A DNA stretch of 64,000 nt from Protoeuglena noctilucae (lineage: Eukaryota; Chlorophyta; Pedinophyceae; Marsupiomonadales; Marsupiomonadaceae): NCBI GenBank assembly GCA_958009085.1, contig OY253669.1, positions 992,001 through 1,056,000 on the forward strand. Direction: 5' to 3'. This document shows, one piece after another, positions 1-12,400 of this stretch. The notes beneath the pieces were generated by a model. That model was given only the letters and a program-made list of their open reading frames with translations. It was not told the origin of the DNA and searched no databases. The translations under genes were made by a program, and so were the position numbers. Position 1 is the first letter of the stretch, and every line of letters begins with the position of its first letter.

Positions 1-1
1 T

Positions 2-125
2 GGGCAGCAGGGCGCTTTTGGCGGGCAACAGGGCGGCTACGGTGGGCAGCAGGGTGGTTACGGCGGGCAACAGCAGAGTGGTTACGGCGGGCAGCAGGGC
101 GGGTATCAGGATGGGGGTTACCAGC
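2..125 (+). repeat. Gly-Gly-Gln-Gln-Gly-Gly-Tyr coding repeat
   Basis: Degenerate 21-base units encode GGQQGGY-type heptads inside the SEC31 linker. About five copies are visible and the array probably continues left of the window. It is low complexity and prion-like in composition. Confidence 0.75.
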
Positions 126-1797
126 AGACGCAGGGCAGTCCGGCGGTCAATGGCGGCTACGGCGCTACGCAGCCCGCGTCTCAGGTGGGACTTGCTTGAT
201 GCCTTGCCTGAGGCCTGCTGAGACCCACCAGCGGCCGACGAGCTGCGCACGCCATGTGCACATCATAGGACTATGCGCGTTGTAACATCTGCAAATAATG
301 CATTTGATACAGCTCTCATAGCGTTCTCACTCCGTCTCGCAGGCGTACGGCTATGGGGCGAGCCAGGCCCAGGCCCCCAGCTCTCCCTACGCTGCGGCCG
401 CGCCAGCACAGCTCCAGAGGTGACGACCGGGAATGCCGATGCTCACATGGCGCACGCATGCTAGCGTTTGTCTTGCACCCAGCGCAGCCGCGCACCGCAC
501 TGCGCGTTGCGTCTCTCTCCCACCGCAGCACAGCTGTACGATGCCCTCGTCAGTGTTATGCCTTATCGACAGCTGCTCGCTGATCCCCGCAGCGTGCCGT
601 CGATGGCTGGCCGCAACTTCAGCCCGTCGGCTTCGGTGAACGCGGCCCAGGGCCCGGCTGTGCCTTCCGCCCAGGCTCCCGCCGCTGCCCCGACCTCCTT
701 CTCCCGCCACGTGTACAACACGGGCGGCAACTACAACGCGGGCCGCGCGGGGGGCCAGCCGGCACCTGGGGCCCAGGCTGTGCCTGCTTCAGGGGGCTAC
801 GCTATGCAGGGTCGGCCGCAGCAGCAGCCGCAGCTGCAGCAGCAGCCCTCTATGGGCGGATGGGGCGGTGCGGGAGGCATCGGGGCGACGCAGGTGCAGC
901 CCACGGAGCCGAGTGGTGCCATGGGTGGGTGGGGCGCCAACGCGCCAGCGATGGCGACGCCGGCCATGCCCGCGGCAGTGCCCCAGGCGCCCTCGATGAT
1001 GGTACCGGGGCAGGGCATGGCCCCTCCGCAGCCGTCGCAGAGCCCCCAAGGCCCTCCGCCCAACCTCGCGCTCAGGTGAGCCTCACATATGCTGTGGTGA
1101 TAGAGACGACTGGTCTCGGCCTCAGTCATGGGGTCTGGGTCGCGTGTGTACGTCCGCCCCGCATCTCAAATGTGCCGCGGACGCGCTCTGCACCCGCCAC
1201 TCCACCGCCGCCACCCGCAAGCGCACGTGCGGTTGGGTGCACGCTGACACGCATTCCCCGCCACTTCTCTCTGCAGCTCGTTTGATGAGAAGGCTCTTCA
1301 TAACCCCAAGTTCATGGACTTCCTTCGTCCGTTCAAGCGGCTGCTCGAGATGTGCCGCCACAGCGCCACCGTGCAGGGCATGCCAGCGGCGAGGCACAAG
1401 GAGCTTGACGACATCGACAGGTGATTAGTTGCCGTCACGAGAAGTGCACCAGGGTAATGTGGGAATGCGCAACCTGCAGATGGCTGCAAGACTGGCGTTG
1501 GGAACGCGTGAAATTCGCCTGGCACGGGCCCATCCGTCAGTGGGCTCATGCGTCGCCCTCACTGTGCCCACTGTCACCCCTGGTCGCAGGAAGCTGGGGC
1601 AGCAGCTGGTGTGGCAGCTCATGCAGGGGTCGATGCGCCCTGAGATCCAGCAACTCCTATTCGTCCTGGGCTATGCCGTCGAGCGGCAGGAAACGGAGAG
1701 GGTGACGCACTTCGTCACGTCCCTCGTCAAGGGATACTTCGACGAGTGCCCGTGGATCCCGTCGCTCAAGCGCCTCTTTAAGCTCTCCGGGCTCTGA
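2..1797 (+). CDS. SEC31: SEC31, COPII outer-coat subunit, C-terminal part (5' end outside window)
   Basis: This is the 3' portion of a gene that starts left of the window. Exons run about 2-184, 343-419, 529 or 554 to 1075, 1277-1420 and 1590-1797. The visible protein begins with Gly/Gln/Tyr-rich repeats, passes through a long Pro/Gln/Ala-rich linker, and ends in a compact helical domain. That last domain (the last two exons, with LVWQLMQGSMRPEIQQLL and GYFDECPWIPSLKRLF) looks like the SRA1-like C-terminal domain of Sec31. SEC31 pairs with SEC13 to form the outer cage of COPII vesicles leaving the ER, and the proline-rich linker binds SEC23. The WD40 propeller would lie upstream. The phase at the second intron fits the acceptor near 553 better than the one near 528, so that junction is uncertain. 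The family call rests on domain order plus the C-terminal helix pattern. Confidence 0.72.
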
Positions 1798-2054
1798 GGA
1801 TGCACGCATGGCAGGGCCTCACGGAGCTGTCGCTCCCGTGGCGTGCTGTTTTCACACAGCAAGGGTCGTTAAGGGCTTCCGTGGGGTATCGTTCGCTGGG
1901 TCTTTTGTTAGTTGTGAACTTTCAGAGAATATTACTTACAGCCATGGTCTTCAACGGTGGCAGCTCTGACGTCAAGAACACATGCACATCGGCGCAAGCA
2001 GGCAGCGCCACCGCGAGCACATGAGGGCGAATGAGCGTCCCTTCGCATTGATAT

Positions 2055-5000
2055 TCACTGCTTCGCATCGTGAGAGAACAGGCACCGGCTCCCGAAACGG
2101 CACCCCTGCGCAGTGCCGAAGAAGCGGCAAGGCGTGGACACCCGCCGCTCGGGCAAGCTGGGTCGACGCCGCGAGCGGCCCTGGTCCCTCCCGCGCGGGC
2201 TATCCCTCTCCCTGTCCCTATCCCGGTCCCGCTCCCGGTCTCGACCCCTGCCCCGACGATCGTCCCTGCGACCCCAGCCCTCGCCGCCCTCATCCCAGTC
2301 GCGACATGCACCCCATGCGTCCCCCCCGCCACGCCCCCGGTCCCTCGCAAGCCCACCCTCGTCCTCTCGTGCCCCCCAAGCATCTCCCTGCTCGCCCCTG
2401 CCCTCCTCAGAGCCCCACCGGGACCGTTTCCCCAACACCCCCGCACCCGCACCCGGCAATGCACCCCCCAAGCCCTGCTGAGGCTCCGGGTAGGGTGGCT
2501 GCCCCGGCGCCACTACGGCACCGCCCCACGGCTCCCGGCCGAGCGCAGCCTCGAGGGAGGCAAGGGCACCCGTGTCGAGACCGATTGTGCTGGGCGGTCC
2601 CATCGGGGGTGCCGCGGGGGGCCGGGGCTGCATCACGGAGGGCGGCGGGGCGGCGGCGCTCTCCGGGCCCCCGCTCACCGCTGCCAGGATGCCGGCGAGG
2701 TCGCTGGCGCGTGGCAGGGCCGGCGCCGGCGCGCTGGCCGGCTCGGTTGCCTTTCGCAAAATGCTCTCCAAGTCAATGGTGGCTAAGAGCGACTCGGGCC
2801 CCGCGACGACGTCGGCGGGTGCTGTCTGCGGCGCGCTCGCTGGGTAGGGCGCCGCGGCCGGCGCCGGCAGCGGCGTGGGAGGCGGTGGGTCGTCCGGCTC
2901 TGCGGGGTCATCGTCGGCCCTGTGGTTCCAGGTCCGCGCGAGCATCGACCGCTGCGCCTGTTCCAAGCGGTCCAAGGACTCCTCCCCGCGAGCCAGTGGG
3001 AGCGCCAGGAACGCCTCGCCCGCCTCGTACGGCAGCGGCTCCACCCACGAGACCTGCTGGTCCACCATGTCCTCCAGGCGCTCATCCAAGGCGAACTGCT
3101 CGTCTTCGTGCTCCTGCGGGGCGCGGAGGAGCGGCGCGGGGGTGGCGCTGGCGCAGGCAAGCGGGCGGGCGGGAGCGGGGCGGCCCACCGATCCCGCACC
3201 ATGACCCCGCGTAGGCAGCTTGGTGGCCAGGGGGCCCAGGCGTCCCGCCCCCGCGCGCCGCTGGGGCGCCACGCTCACCTTGCGGATGTTGCTGATCATC
3301 TGGAATTCGAGGATGTGCTCGTTCTGCGCCGCCAGCGAGAAGCCCGACGAGACGGTGGCGTTGTTCGCACGCATGCGGGCCTCGGCCAGGGCGGCAGCGT
3401 CCGGGTCGCTCTTGGCGTTGGCCGGCAAGTCGTTTTCTAGGAACAGCCGCGTTGCCACCAGGTCCTCCGTTCGCCCACCCGCCCGTTGGTCGGCCCACGA
3501 CACTGTCTTGTCGCGCTTCCTCTTCCGAGGCGGCCCGTCTGACAGCCTCGCGACGGGCGCGTCCGAGGCCGACGCCTCCGCCCCGAACGCAGAGCCCCCA
3601 CCCTTGGGCGTCCCCGCGCTTTTGCCCCCGGCCCCCGAGAGCCCACCCCAGGGCGACAGCACCGAGTCTTCCTTGGTCTCGCTCAACAGCGCGTTGAACA
3701 AGCCCTTCTGCCCGAATCTCCCCGCGCGCTGTGGCCTCGGTGCACCCTGCGCCGCCCCCGATCCGCCCGTGGGGGTGGTGGCACCCGCCCCGGCAGACAC
3801 GGGGGAGTGCTCGCCACGGGGGCCAGCCACGGCCGCCGAGGTTTCCCTAGCTGCCGGCAGCGAGATGCGCGGCCTCGCCAGGCCCCCTGCCACGTCACGG
3901 CTCGAGCCTTCGGCCGTCACCGAGGCCGCCCTTCCAGGGTCGGCCCTTGGGTCGGCCCCCGCCGCCGGGCGCTGCTCTTGCGAGCGCACGGAGCCATTTT
4001 GCGGTGCAACCGTCGCTGCCGCAGCGCTGCGGGGTGACCCGGACCCCTGGGGTGCAGCGGCCGTTTCAAGCACGGCGGGTCGCTGGGCCGTGGCAGAGAC
4101 GCTGGGGACTGGGTCAATGGGAAGTGTGACCTCTTCGGGGCTAAGCTTGTCCCCTCCTGCAAGCCATACGCCGCCGGTGACTGTCGCTTTTCCCACGTCT
4201 CCCCCCAATTCGGTGCGGGCGCCCGCGCCCTCCACCGCGCCCCTCTGCTCCTCGCCGCCCACCCCGCCACCGCTTTGATGCACCGCCGGCGCCCCAGCCG
4301 CCTGGGAGGCATCGCTGGGACCCGCCTGCGGGTCCGTGACGGTGCTGGTGTGAAATGCCTGCCCTGTCGCCAGAGGCGCCGTTGCGGAAGCCGAGAGCGG
4401 CTGCGGCGATTCCCGTGCGACAACACTGCGTGAAGGCGAGATGGGGAGGCGGTCCTTCGTTGCGCCCGAGGCACGCACAGCTCTTTTGACAAGGCCCAGT
4501 GTGGGTGGCAGTTGCCGGCCAGCAAGCGCCCGTGGCATCCTGTTCGCTGGCGCGCAATACCTGGGCTTATCATCAGAGGCAGCGGCAGCGTCCCGGGGGC
4601 TCGTTGCGGCCCCGGCCCGGGCCTCTGCGGCAGTGTGCTCCGTCGCACTGCGCCCGGCCGCGGGCGCGCCCTCGGTCCTCGTGGCTTTGCCTGCGGGTGA
4701 GCATTGGGTGCAAACATGTTAGTCAAGGGTGCGCGGCGACGAAGGGCGCGCGTCGGTGGTCGGGGCGCGCAAACGCGGCTGCACCATACACGAGCCGTGC
4801 TTCCAGCTCGCCGGGAGCACACGCGCGTTCTGGCCAGTCGCGAGCCTCACCTGCGCTCAGCATAGCCCTCCATTTGTTCACGAGCTTGGCGGCCGCCTCG
4901 CGGCAGCCCTTGTCCTCGACCTTCTGGACCTGCTTGACCGTCACGCCGACTTTGCTGCTCGCGAGCAGTTCCGTTGAGATCGGGAAGCTCAGCACGGACT

Positions 5001-6062
5001 CCAGGGCAGCTGCAAGCAAGGATACGGCGAATGCCTGTCACGCGCAGCAGCAACGGGCCCTCCGGAGCACAGGGCGGCCCACGTACGCCCACACGGTGTC
5101 GCAATGGGCTCCCCTCGACGCGGAGCGCTTCCCTAAACCGACCGGGCGGTTCGAGAAAAAACATTTCACGTATAAGTGCAAGAAAGAAGCGTCTAGACCC
5201 CGGGACGGGGACGAGCGCAACATGCGCGACGTCTCGGGCCCCATCATCCCGTGCGGACGACCTCCTGCGGGCGATTCGGGCAACACACTCACGTTTCAGC
5301 TCCTCCCAGCGCTTCTTTTCGACGAACTCCTCGAGCCACTTCTTGATGATGGGGAGGAAGTGTTCGTGGCGCACGGCTTCTTCCATGACCGCGGCCGAGC
5401 CCTTGGCGGTGCGCTCAAGGATCGTCAGATACACGGCGCGGTACTGGAAGGAGAGCGTGCGCCCCATGTGGCTGATGAGGGCGGGGACCTGGGTGCTGCG
5501 GATCTGCCCATGGTTGTCCAGCAGGTTGCCGAGCTCGGCCTCAAAAGCTGCCGCCTCTCGGGCCTCCTGCACTTTCAGGCATGCTTTCCCCGGCGCAGGG
5601 TTCACGCAGTGCTCGCACGTCCCGCACTTGGGGGGATCCGCCCTGCGCCTCTTCGTCGGCTTGGGCAACTCTGCGTCGAGAGCGGGCGGAAGAACGGTTT
5701 GAATGGATGCAGGATACGGCCGCAGGGGGCTCCGGGGGAGCCTGGGGAGGCCCCGACGTCCCTTGGGAACTGGGCGGGTCCCACGGGAATTGGGCGGCCC
5801 CGGGCGACGTTCGCCGCGAACGCGGCTGCCTTCTCGAGCTTAGGAGGCGCGAATAGGAGCTTTGGCGGCCGGCCGCTCGTTCCGGGCCGCCCGGGGGACG
5901 CGGCAATCGCTTCCCGCCGAGCCGCGGCTCGTGGGTCCGCGATCCGGCGACGCAGGCACGCCCCTCGCCGTCAAAGCTAAACAATGAAGCACGAGGTCGG
6001 GCGTCGGAGCTCAGGGGGCAGGCGAGGCGTCAGATATGCCGAAAGTGCTCACCAGCGCTCAT
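2055..6062 (-). CDS. PNUTS-like PP1 regulatory subunit: CXXC-like motif, TFIIS LW domain, RVxF motif, CCCH finger
   Basis: Three exons are well supported on the minus strand: about 5840-5293, 5009-4851 and 4690-2055, with phases that join cleanly. The ATG probably lies in a short upstream exon; 6062 is the nearest candidate but its phase is not proven. In order the protein has a basic stretch and a cysteine cluster (CGTCEHCVNPAPGKAC, near 5590-5635), a TFIIS N-terminal LW domain (FLPIIKKWLEEFVEKKRW, continuing into KLVNKWRAML), a long Ala/Pro/Gly-rich region, a PP1-binding RVxF site (KTVSW, near 3490-3515), an Arg/Asp-rich stretch, and a CCCH zinc finger at the extreme C-terminus (C-x8-C-x5-C-x3-H). 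LW domain, RVxF motif and terminal CCCH in this order is the plan of animal PNUTS (PPP1R10), the nuclear PP1 partner that controls RNA polymerase II dephosphorylation and termination. Length is at least about 1,110 residues. The N-terminal cysteine cluster is not part of animal PNUTS. Confidence 0.75.
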
Positions 6063-6527
6063 GACGGCCGCCGCGACCATGGAGGAGTCACTCCACGTCT
6101 CGAAGGAAGATGGACAATCTGCTGAGCGACGAGCTGGGCCCTGCGTGCGACCGAATCGCGCACTGTGCTCCACGGGCACCGAGGGGCCACCCAGGGCGTG
6201 CCGCAAAGCTTCTCCACTCCTTGGGAGTTGCAGACTCGACTGAAGAGCTTCGTTTCGCTTCGCCTGCGGCTGGATGCTGCTTTCTCCTCGGCCCACGCCC
6301 GGTCGAAGCGCTGCGTCCGAGCAGCGCGAATTTGTGGGTGGTGGTGAAGATGTGACGCGATTCCGTCCGCAGCGGGGGTCACGCGCGGACTTTCATCGGG
6401 CTCGCGCGAAACTGCCAGTTTTGGCGTCGGAAACAGCAGCATTGCAAGAGCCCCCTCGGTGGGCTCGCCGGTGTGGAGGTACGTCTTGAGGCCGCCACCC
6501 CGACGACGACCGCCACCCCGCCCGCCC
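6063..6527. other. Intergenic stretch
   Basis: This lies between the 3' end of the redoxin gene and the probable first exon of the PNUTS-like gene, both on the minus strand. I see no conserved coding segment in it. It must hold the promoter of the PNUTS-like gene and possibly that gene's first exon. Confidence 0.5.
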
Positions 6528-7663
6528 CTACTTCGCCATGCCGCCGGGCTTGAAGTAGTGGGGCTCGCTCCCGGGTGCCCACTTGATGTTGCACCCGATG
6601 CTGCCGGGCGCCTGCGGCACGTCCCGGCCCTCCACGAGCGCGTCCAGGGCCGCGCGGATGTCGCTGGCGGTGATGGGGACGGGGTTGGGCCCCGCGTACT
6701 TCCCCGGTCGAGACGCGTCCCAGCGCCTGCGTCGCACGACCAAGCCCTCGTTGAAGTGGCCATGCCTTCGCCCCTCGCCTTCCAAACCCACCCGCCTGTG
6801 CATCACCCCGGCTCACCCGTGGTAGACCAGCTTGTCGCTGGTGTCGAAGACGTAAAACTCGGGGGTGCACGCCGCCTTATAATCCTTTGCCACCGCCTGG
6901 GGCCGATGTCGCATGGAGCAGCGTTCGCGTCGCCGTGACCAGTGCTGGCAGCCATGGCAGCCAAGCTAAGACCTCGCCTGCGTCTCGTCGAAGAGGTAAG
7001 GGAAGGGGTACCCCGCGGCGGTGGCATCCCGCGCCATCTCGTCGGGGCCGTCCTGGGGGTGCGTCACCGTCGAGTTGGAAGAGATGGCGACGAAGCCGAC
7101 GCCCTTCGCCAAGTATTCCTGCGGGCGAGCGACACCAGCAAGTCCAGCCCTGGCATGGGCCCAGCAATGTCACGGGTCCTGGGTGCTGCCCACCTTGGCC
7201 ACAACAGCGATGGAAGCCTTCAAGTGGATGACGAAGGGGCAGTGGTTGCAGATAAACATGACGACCGTGCCCTTGGCACCCCGCACGTCCTCGTACGAGA
7301 CCGTCTTGCCCGTCAATGGCTCCCGCAGAGCAAACGACGGGGCCTGGGATCACGGGGGCACCTCGCTGTCGGCGAGCGATATCTCGCGGCGCACCACCTG
7401 CTGCACGACGCTCCATCGCCGTTAATGTCGAATGGGGGGTCGCGATGCGCCTCCGCCCGTCTCCCCGCGCTTGGAATACTCTGCGCATTCCTCACCTTCT
7501 CCCCGACGCGCAAAATGTATTCGCTCTCCGTCAGCACCATCGCGCGGACGTTCCGCTTGAAAACCGCAAAGCCACGGGGGTGGATTGGGGGACCAGATCG
7601 GATCCCGATCGTCTGTGTCCTCGCAGGCGCTTGGGCAGCGTGGCGCGGCGCCGTGGCAAGCAT
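6528..7663 (-). CDS. Redoxin/AhpC-TSA-type thioredoxin-fold protein with organelle presequence
   Basis: Five exons (7663-7496, 7343-7194, 7118-6978, 6896-6817, 6726-6528) join in phase to give 245 residues. About 45 N-terminal residues are rich in Ala, Arg and Pro with no acidic residue, suggesting a plastid or mitochondrial presequence. The core starts at SEYILRVGEK and carries the active-site block FICNHCPFVIHLK with a CxxC pair, then AISSNSTVTHPQDGPDEM, FDETQAVAKDY, AACTPEFYVFD and the C-terminal SIGCNIKW. These blocks are typical of a bacterial-type redoxin family also found in photosynthetic eukaryotes. The expected role is thiol-disulfide or peroxide redox chemistry; the substrate is unknown. 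The third intron (6977-6897) has a GC donor, confirmed by the uninterrupted family sequence across the junction. It sits head to head with the HIRAN gene, about 210 bases apart. Confidence 0.82.
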
Positions 7664-7875
7664 GGGGTCGCAGCCAATACCCTAACGGCAAGCTTAGAGG
7701 AGCTATATATCTGCCGAGGTAGCCGCGGGGAATTGGATTCGTCCCCCTTCCTGCAAATCTCCTGGCGCGATGTCAGGCACTTACAGCTCCCCAGGCGTCA
7801 TTCCCCAGGACCCCGGGACGCCGGGAAGGATTGAGTGGGAACCCTGATGTCCGCTCCGCAGGTTGGCAGCGGCCC

Positions 7876-9248
7876 ATGCGCTTCCTAGCGTCCGCCACAG
7901 TCCGCCTTCAGGGACGGGCGCAGGCTTTAAAGGATGCTGCTTGGATCTGTCGGTCCGTGGCGTCGTCGGCCGACGCATGGAGCTCTGAGGATGCCGCTGT
8001 ATCCCTTTACGCGCGGGCGGAGGCCCGGGCCAACGCCAGGTGCCCTGGCCACGCCCGCGCTGTGCCTGGCGTGCCTCCTGTCCGCTCCTGAGAGCGCCCT
8101 CACCCTCGTGCGCTCTCTTCGTCGCGCAGTCATGTTACGCTCCAAGCACGGGTGGCCGGCGTGAGCTTCGAGGGTCGCCAGGACGTGGTCCGGGCCCTGC
8201 GACCGACGCAGCGGCTCCTCCTGCACACCGAGCCACAGAACCCCTACGACCCGCGCGCCGTCGCGGTCTTCACCCTCAGCGGCCAGCAGGTCGGATACCT
8301 TCCCGCGGACGTGGCGCCCACGGTGCCCTTCCCCGAGTGCTTTGGGGAGGTCCTCTCGGTGGGTCAGGCAGAGGAGGGCGCACCCTGGGGGGCCATCATC
8401 GCCGTGCCGACGCTCTTGGTGCCCGTGACGGCCGACGCCGTCGTCGAGGACAGCCTGGTCGCCCAAGGTGCGCAGATCCCAGGCGCAATCGCTCCGCCGG
8501 TAAGCAGCCGCCCCACAAGCCCAGGCTCCATGTTTCCAGCCACGCACCCCATCCCCATCTCGCACTTCCCGCAGCGGTCGCGGACCTGAAGGCATTCGTG
8601 AGCCCAGAGGCGTGGTCGGCCCTGGAGGGCGAGGTCGCCTCAGCTGCCATGCATGCCTGCCAGGTGTGCGGAGCGCCGGGGCCGGAGTCCCCGGCCGCGT
8701 CCGCCGCCACGCACGAGGAGACGGGGTTCCTGTCCAGCCGGCGCGGCCCCTCCACGGGCGACCCCCGCCGCCCAAGCGCCCTCCGTAGCGTCCGGCCAAG
8801 GGGCCACGTGATACCTGCCGTGGACGGCGTCGTGCGAGGGCGCTTCGGCGCGTCTCCCTTATGGCAGTTCTACCCGGTGCTCGCCTCGACCGGCCAGAGC
8901 CCGTCCGACGCGCCCCCTGCCGCGCGGGAGTACCGTGCCACGCTGGTGGACGTGCGCTGGGCCTGCCAGTGCTGCCTGCGGTCCCGCGCCGCGCTGTCGG
9001 CGGCGGTGCGCGAGGTGGCCGCGGGCGCCGCGTCGATCGAGCCCACCCCGGAGCTCGACTTTGCCGCGGACATGAACGGATGGACCGAGGAGGAGGTGGG
9101 GCAGTACGTCTGGGCCAAGGCGCGGTGGCTGTCGGGCGCGAACGCGCTGTGGCCGCACGCCGCGCGCGCTCCGTGGCGGGCGGACCTGGGGTGGCTGGGG
9201 GCAAGGGGCTACGAGCATGCCGTGCCCACGGACGCTGTGGTCAGCTGA
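7876..9248 (+). CDS. HIRAN-domain protein
   Basis: Exons 7876-8039, 8130-8467 and 8575-9248 join in phase to give 391 residues. The HIRAN domain lies near residues 55-125 (VAGVSFEGRQDVVRAL, HTEPQNPYDPRAVAVF, GYLPADVAP). HIRAN is the OB-like domain that binds 3' ends of single-stranded DNA in HLTF/Rad5, but it also occurs alone in plant and bacterial proteins. No helicase or RING motif follows. The rest is a family-specific region with paired cysteines (CQVCGAP, CQCC) that might bind a metal, ending in a Trp-rich segment. The first ~20 residues (MRFLASATVRLQGRAQAL) look like an organelle presequence. The second donor was chosen at 8468 because it gives matching phase; a GT at 8500 does not. 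The function is not known. Confidence 0.72.
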
Positions 9249-9426
9249 ACTGAGCAGTTGGTGCAGATATCGATATGTATTCATGTCACACTCCATTTCG
9301 AATGCATTCGTATTGTTTCAGGTCCATTGGGGGCGCAGGTAGCTTCATGCACACACACGCCACTATCGCATCCACAACGGCAGCTGCAGCCGTCCATTGA
9401 ATAGAGAAGAGAGTCCGCTTCCTCTC

Positions 9427-12400
9427 TTACGCCTGGCTCAGGTACGCGCGGTACTTCTCCCGCCAGCTGGAGAACTTGGCGAGCGGGGGCGGTCCGAGGG
9501 GCACGGCCGCGGCCCCACTGCGAGCTGGCGATGGGGATGCTCTCAGCAAGTCGCAGACCAGCTTTTCCAAAAAAAGACACGGCATCGTTGCTGCCTGCCA
9601 GGGTGTGCCGTGCCCCATCGTCTCACCTGGGCGAAGTCGTACTTGGCTGCAGCGGGTCGTGGCGCCAAGGCCCGGACTGCAGCGTGCTCATCAGCAGCAC
9701 CTCCAGCTCCAACGGAGTGGGGACGCCCCACGGAAACTTGCCGCCGCCTGTCGCAAACGCCGGGTCACTGGCAGCGGCCGCGCCAGACACCGTCGGCCCT
9801 CCTGCCTCCGCCGTGCCTGCACCCCGAGACACGTCCCCACCCTGCCGCTCAGGCACAGCGCCTGCGCCCGGCATGCCGCCGGGTACGGAGCGACCCTCCG
9901 AGGGGCCAGGAGCCGCAGCTGGGCTCCCTGCCAGCCCGTGCGACCCCGCCCCTTCCCTGCGCCCCTGCGGTGCGCCTGTAGGAGGGGCACGAGCGCCGGC
10001 GGGCTCCGTCGCACTCGCGGCCGTCGGTGGCGAGGCCGGCATTTGCCTGGCGCCCTCCTGCACGTGGGGGTGAGCATACCCCGCATGCAGCGTGGGTGGT
10101 GCGGGCGGTGGCGTGGGACCCAGGGATCCGACGAACACGTGCGGGACGAACGCACCCCCGCACGATAGGCACCGGTGGCAGCTGCAGAAGCCCAGCAGGT
10201 GCTGCCTCGTGGGCTCCATGCTTTGCCCCACGCCTGGCGACGGTCCCTGGGATGACGGACCCGCAGATGTGGGACCCGCCCGGTCCGCAGCGGCTGCCGA
10301 GCTCGCGCTCGCGTGTGCCGCGCCCGATTCCCCGCCCGGGACGGCGCCGCGGGCGGACGGAGGCGGCTTGGCTGCGCCAGGCCCTGCCTGGCGAGGTGGT
10401 TCAGCCCCACTGCCAACCCCGCGCTCCCCCACCCCATGTGCATTCCGCCCCGCCTCGCCAGACCCCGCAATGCCTTCCTCTCCAGTCTTTCCAACGGGAG
10501 TCTCCCATGCCGCCCTGTACCCCGCCGTAGGTGGCGTCACGACGGGCAAGCTCGCCTTCACGCCCGCCTCGGTCTGCGGGGTCCCACGGCGCGCACCGAC
10601 ACCGCCCCAGACCGGCGGCGTGACGGGGGTCCCCTTGGGCACCCCATGGGCCCTCAGGCTAGCCCCGCTCGCGTCCCTGCCGCCCTCGCGCGCCCCCCCT
10701 GCGCCGAACCCGCTTGGGCCCCTCGCCTGCCAGGCATCTTGGGCCGCGTGGCCCGTCTGCCCGACAGGGGCGAACGCTGGACCGCTTGCTTCCCAGCGCC
10801 TCTCCCCCACCAGACGACCCCCGGCTGTCTCGTTCGCCCCTCCCAGCCCCCACTGTCGTACCTCCTCCATCAGCCTCCTCGTCGCCTCCTGCAAATCACC
10901 CAGGCCCCCGCGCCCTGCACCCATCACCCCCGCCTCAGGCACGCTAGGTCGCTTCGGACCCGCGGGCGGCCTCCTCTCCGGCCCCTCAGCACCAGCGCTT
11001 GGCTGTGCCTGACCCTCGTGAGTCGTCAGCGGGGAGCACGGCACCTCGCGATCTACGCCCCCCGCAGCCCTCCCATCCCCATGGCTCCAGCCCCGTTCAG
11101 AGTTTGGCACCCCAGGGCCGTCTTCCTCCTCACGATCCGCCCCCGCCGCCTCCGCCTCTGCGAGGCCCGGGTGGCTGCCCAGCGGGCGCTCCGCAGACAT
11201 GAAGAGCGTACGCGGCACCCCAATGCGTGGCGTCCGCGCAGAAACGTCGCTTCCGTCTCCGTGCAGCCCGCTCCACTCCGACCCACTGCCGCCCCGCTCC
11301 TTCCTGCCGGCCCCATGAGGACTCCAGTCACTGCGCCGCGACGCACGGGAGCCCACCCCAGCCCCGGAAGGGTCGCCGGAGGTCGCCAACGACGCGCTCG
11401 GCTGCGCGTTCGCTGCCACCCCGGCGGCCCCCGCAACAGAGGCGGCCCTCGGCGCTGCGGGGCTGCCGCGGTGGGTGCGTGCGAGGGGCCGCGTGGAGCT
11501 GACTCGGGCGCTGGCGGCGCTGTGGATCCTCTCGTCGATCGCCCACACGATGGGCGAGAGGCCCGGGCTGAGGTCCAGGTCGGCTGCAGCCCGGCCGCCT
11601 GGGCCCCTGTCGGGGCTCAGTGGTGCCCCGACGGAGCCCCACGGGGACGTGCCGGGCGGGGTGCAGGGCGTGGTACACGCGGGGCCCAGCGGCGCCCGCT
11701 GCGGCGAGGTCGGGGGCGTGCGCGAGGCGCTGTCCGCGCCACCCCGGAAGCGCTTGGCCGGCGTGCCGTGGAAAGCCTCGCCTTGGGCAGGGGCGCCGTC
11801 CACGTTGCCGTCCCGCCAGTGGCGCTTCTGGGCGGACCCGTGCGCGTGCCCCTCCCCGGCGCCGCCGCCACCTCCAGGCCCTCGGCTCCAGTCCTGCCGG
11901 GCGCCCCAGCCGCCCGCTGCGCTTGCGGGGCGATCCCTGCCCAGCGTCCCTCCCGCCCCGTGCCCCGTCCATGCCAGATCCCCGTCGAGGATCTCTCGCG
12001 GCATGTCATCCTCCGACTCTGTGGACCACGTCGGGGACCCCGGGGACCGAGGGCGCCGCGTTGTGCTGGGCGGGGCAGCCGAAGGCCCAACGACGGGGTC
12101 GGCGAGGAGAGGGGGCGCCTCCACACGCGAGAGAGGCTGCAGGACGGACTGCGCATTGAGAGGCCCTTCGAGGTTGTTGGGGCCCGGTGGCGACCCGACA
12201 CGGCTGCCAGCGACGTTTGCAGGCAGCGGGGGGTGCCGGTCCGGGCTGACGGCGGCGACGTGGCCGCCCCAGCCGCTGAGCGTGGGTGCGGGCGCCAGGT
12301 ACGGAGTCGGGCGGCTGTCCACGCCGCCTGCATCGGCACGCAGGGGACTCCCGGACCGGGAGGGCCCCGCCCGCCCAGCGCCATTGTCCTCCCTTCCTGC

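Noticed and set aside
343-560. SEC31 exon joined at the acceptor near 528 to give a smoother protein
   Set aside because: Its phase does not match the only GT donor at 420; the acceptor near 553 does. Left as uncertain rather than claimed.
1982-4278. Long plus-strand frames opposite the PNUTS-like gene
   Set aside because: The minus strand carries the CCCH finger, RVxF motif and LW domain in order; the plus frames are compositional shadows.
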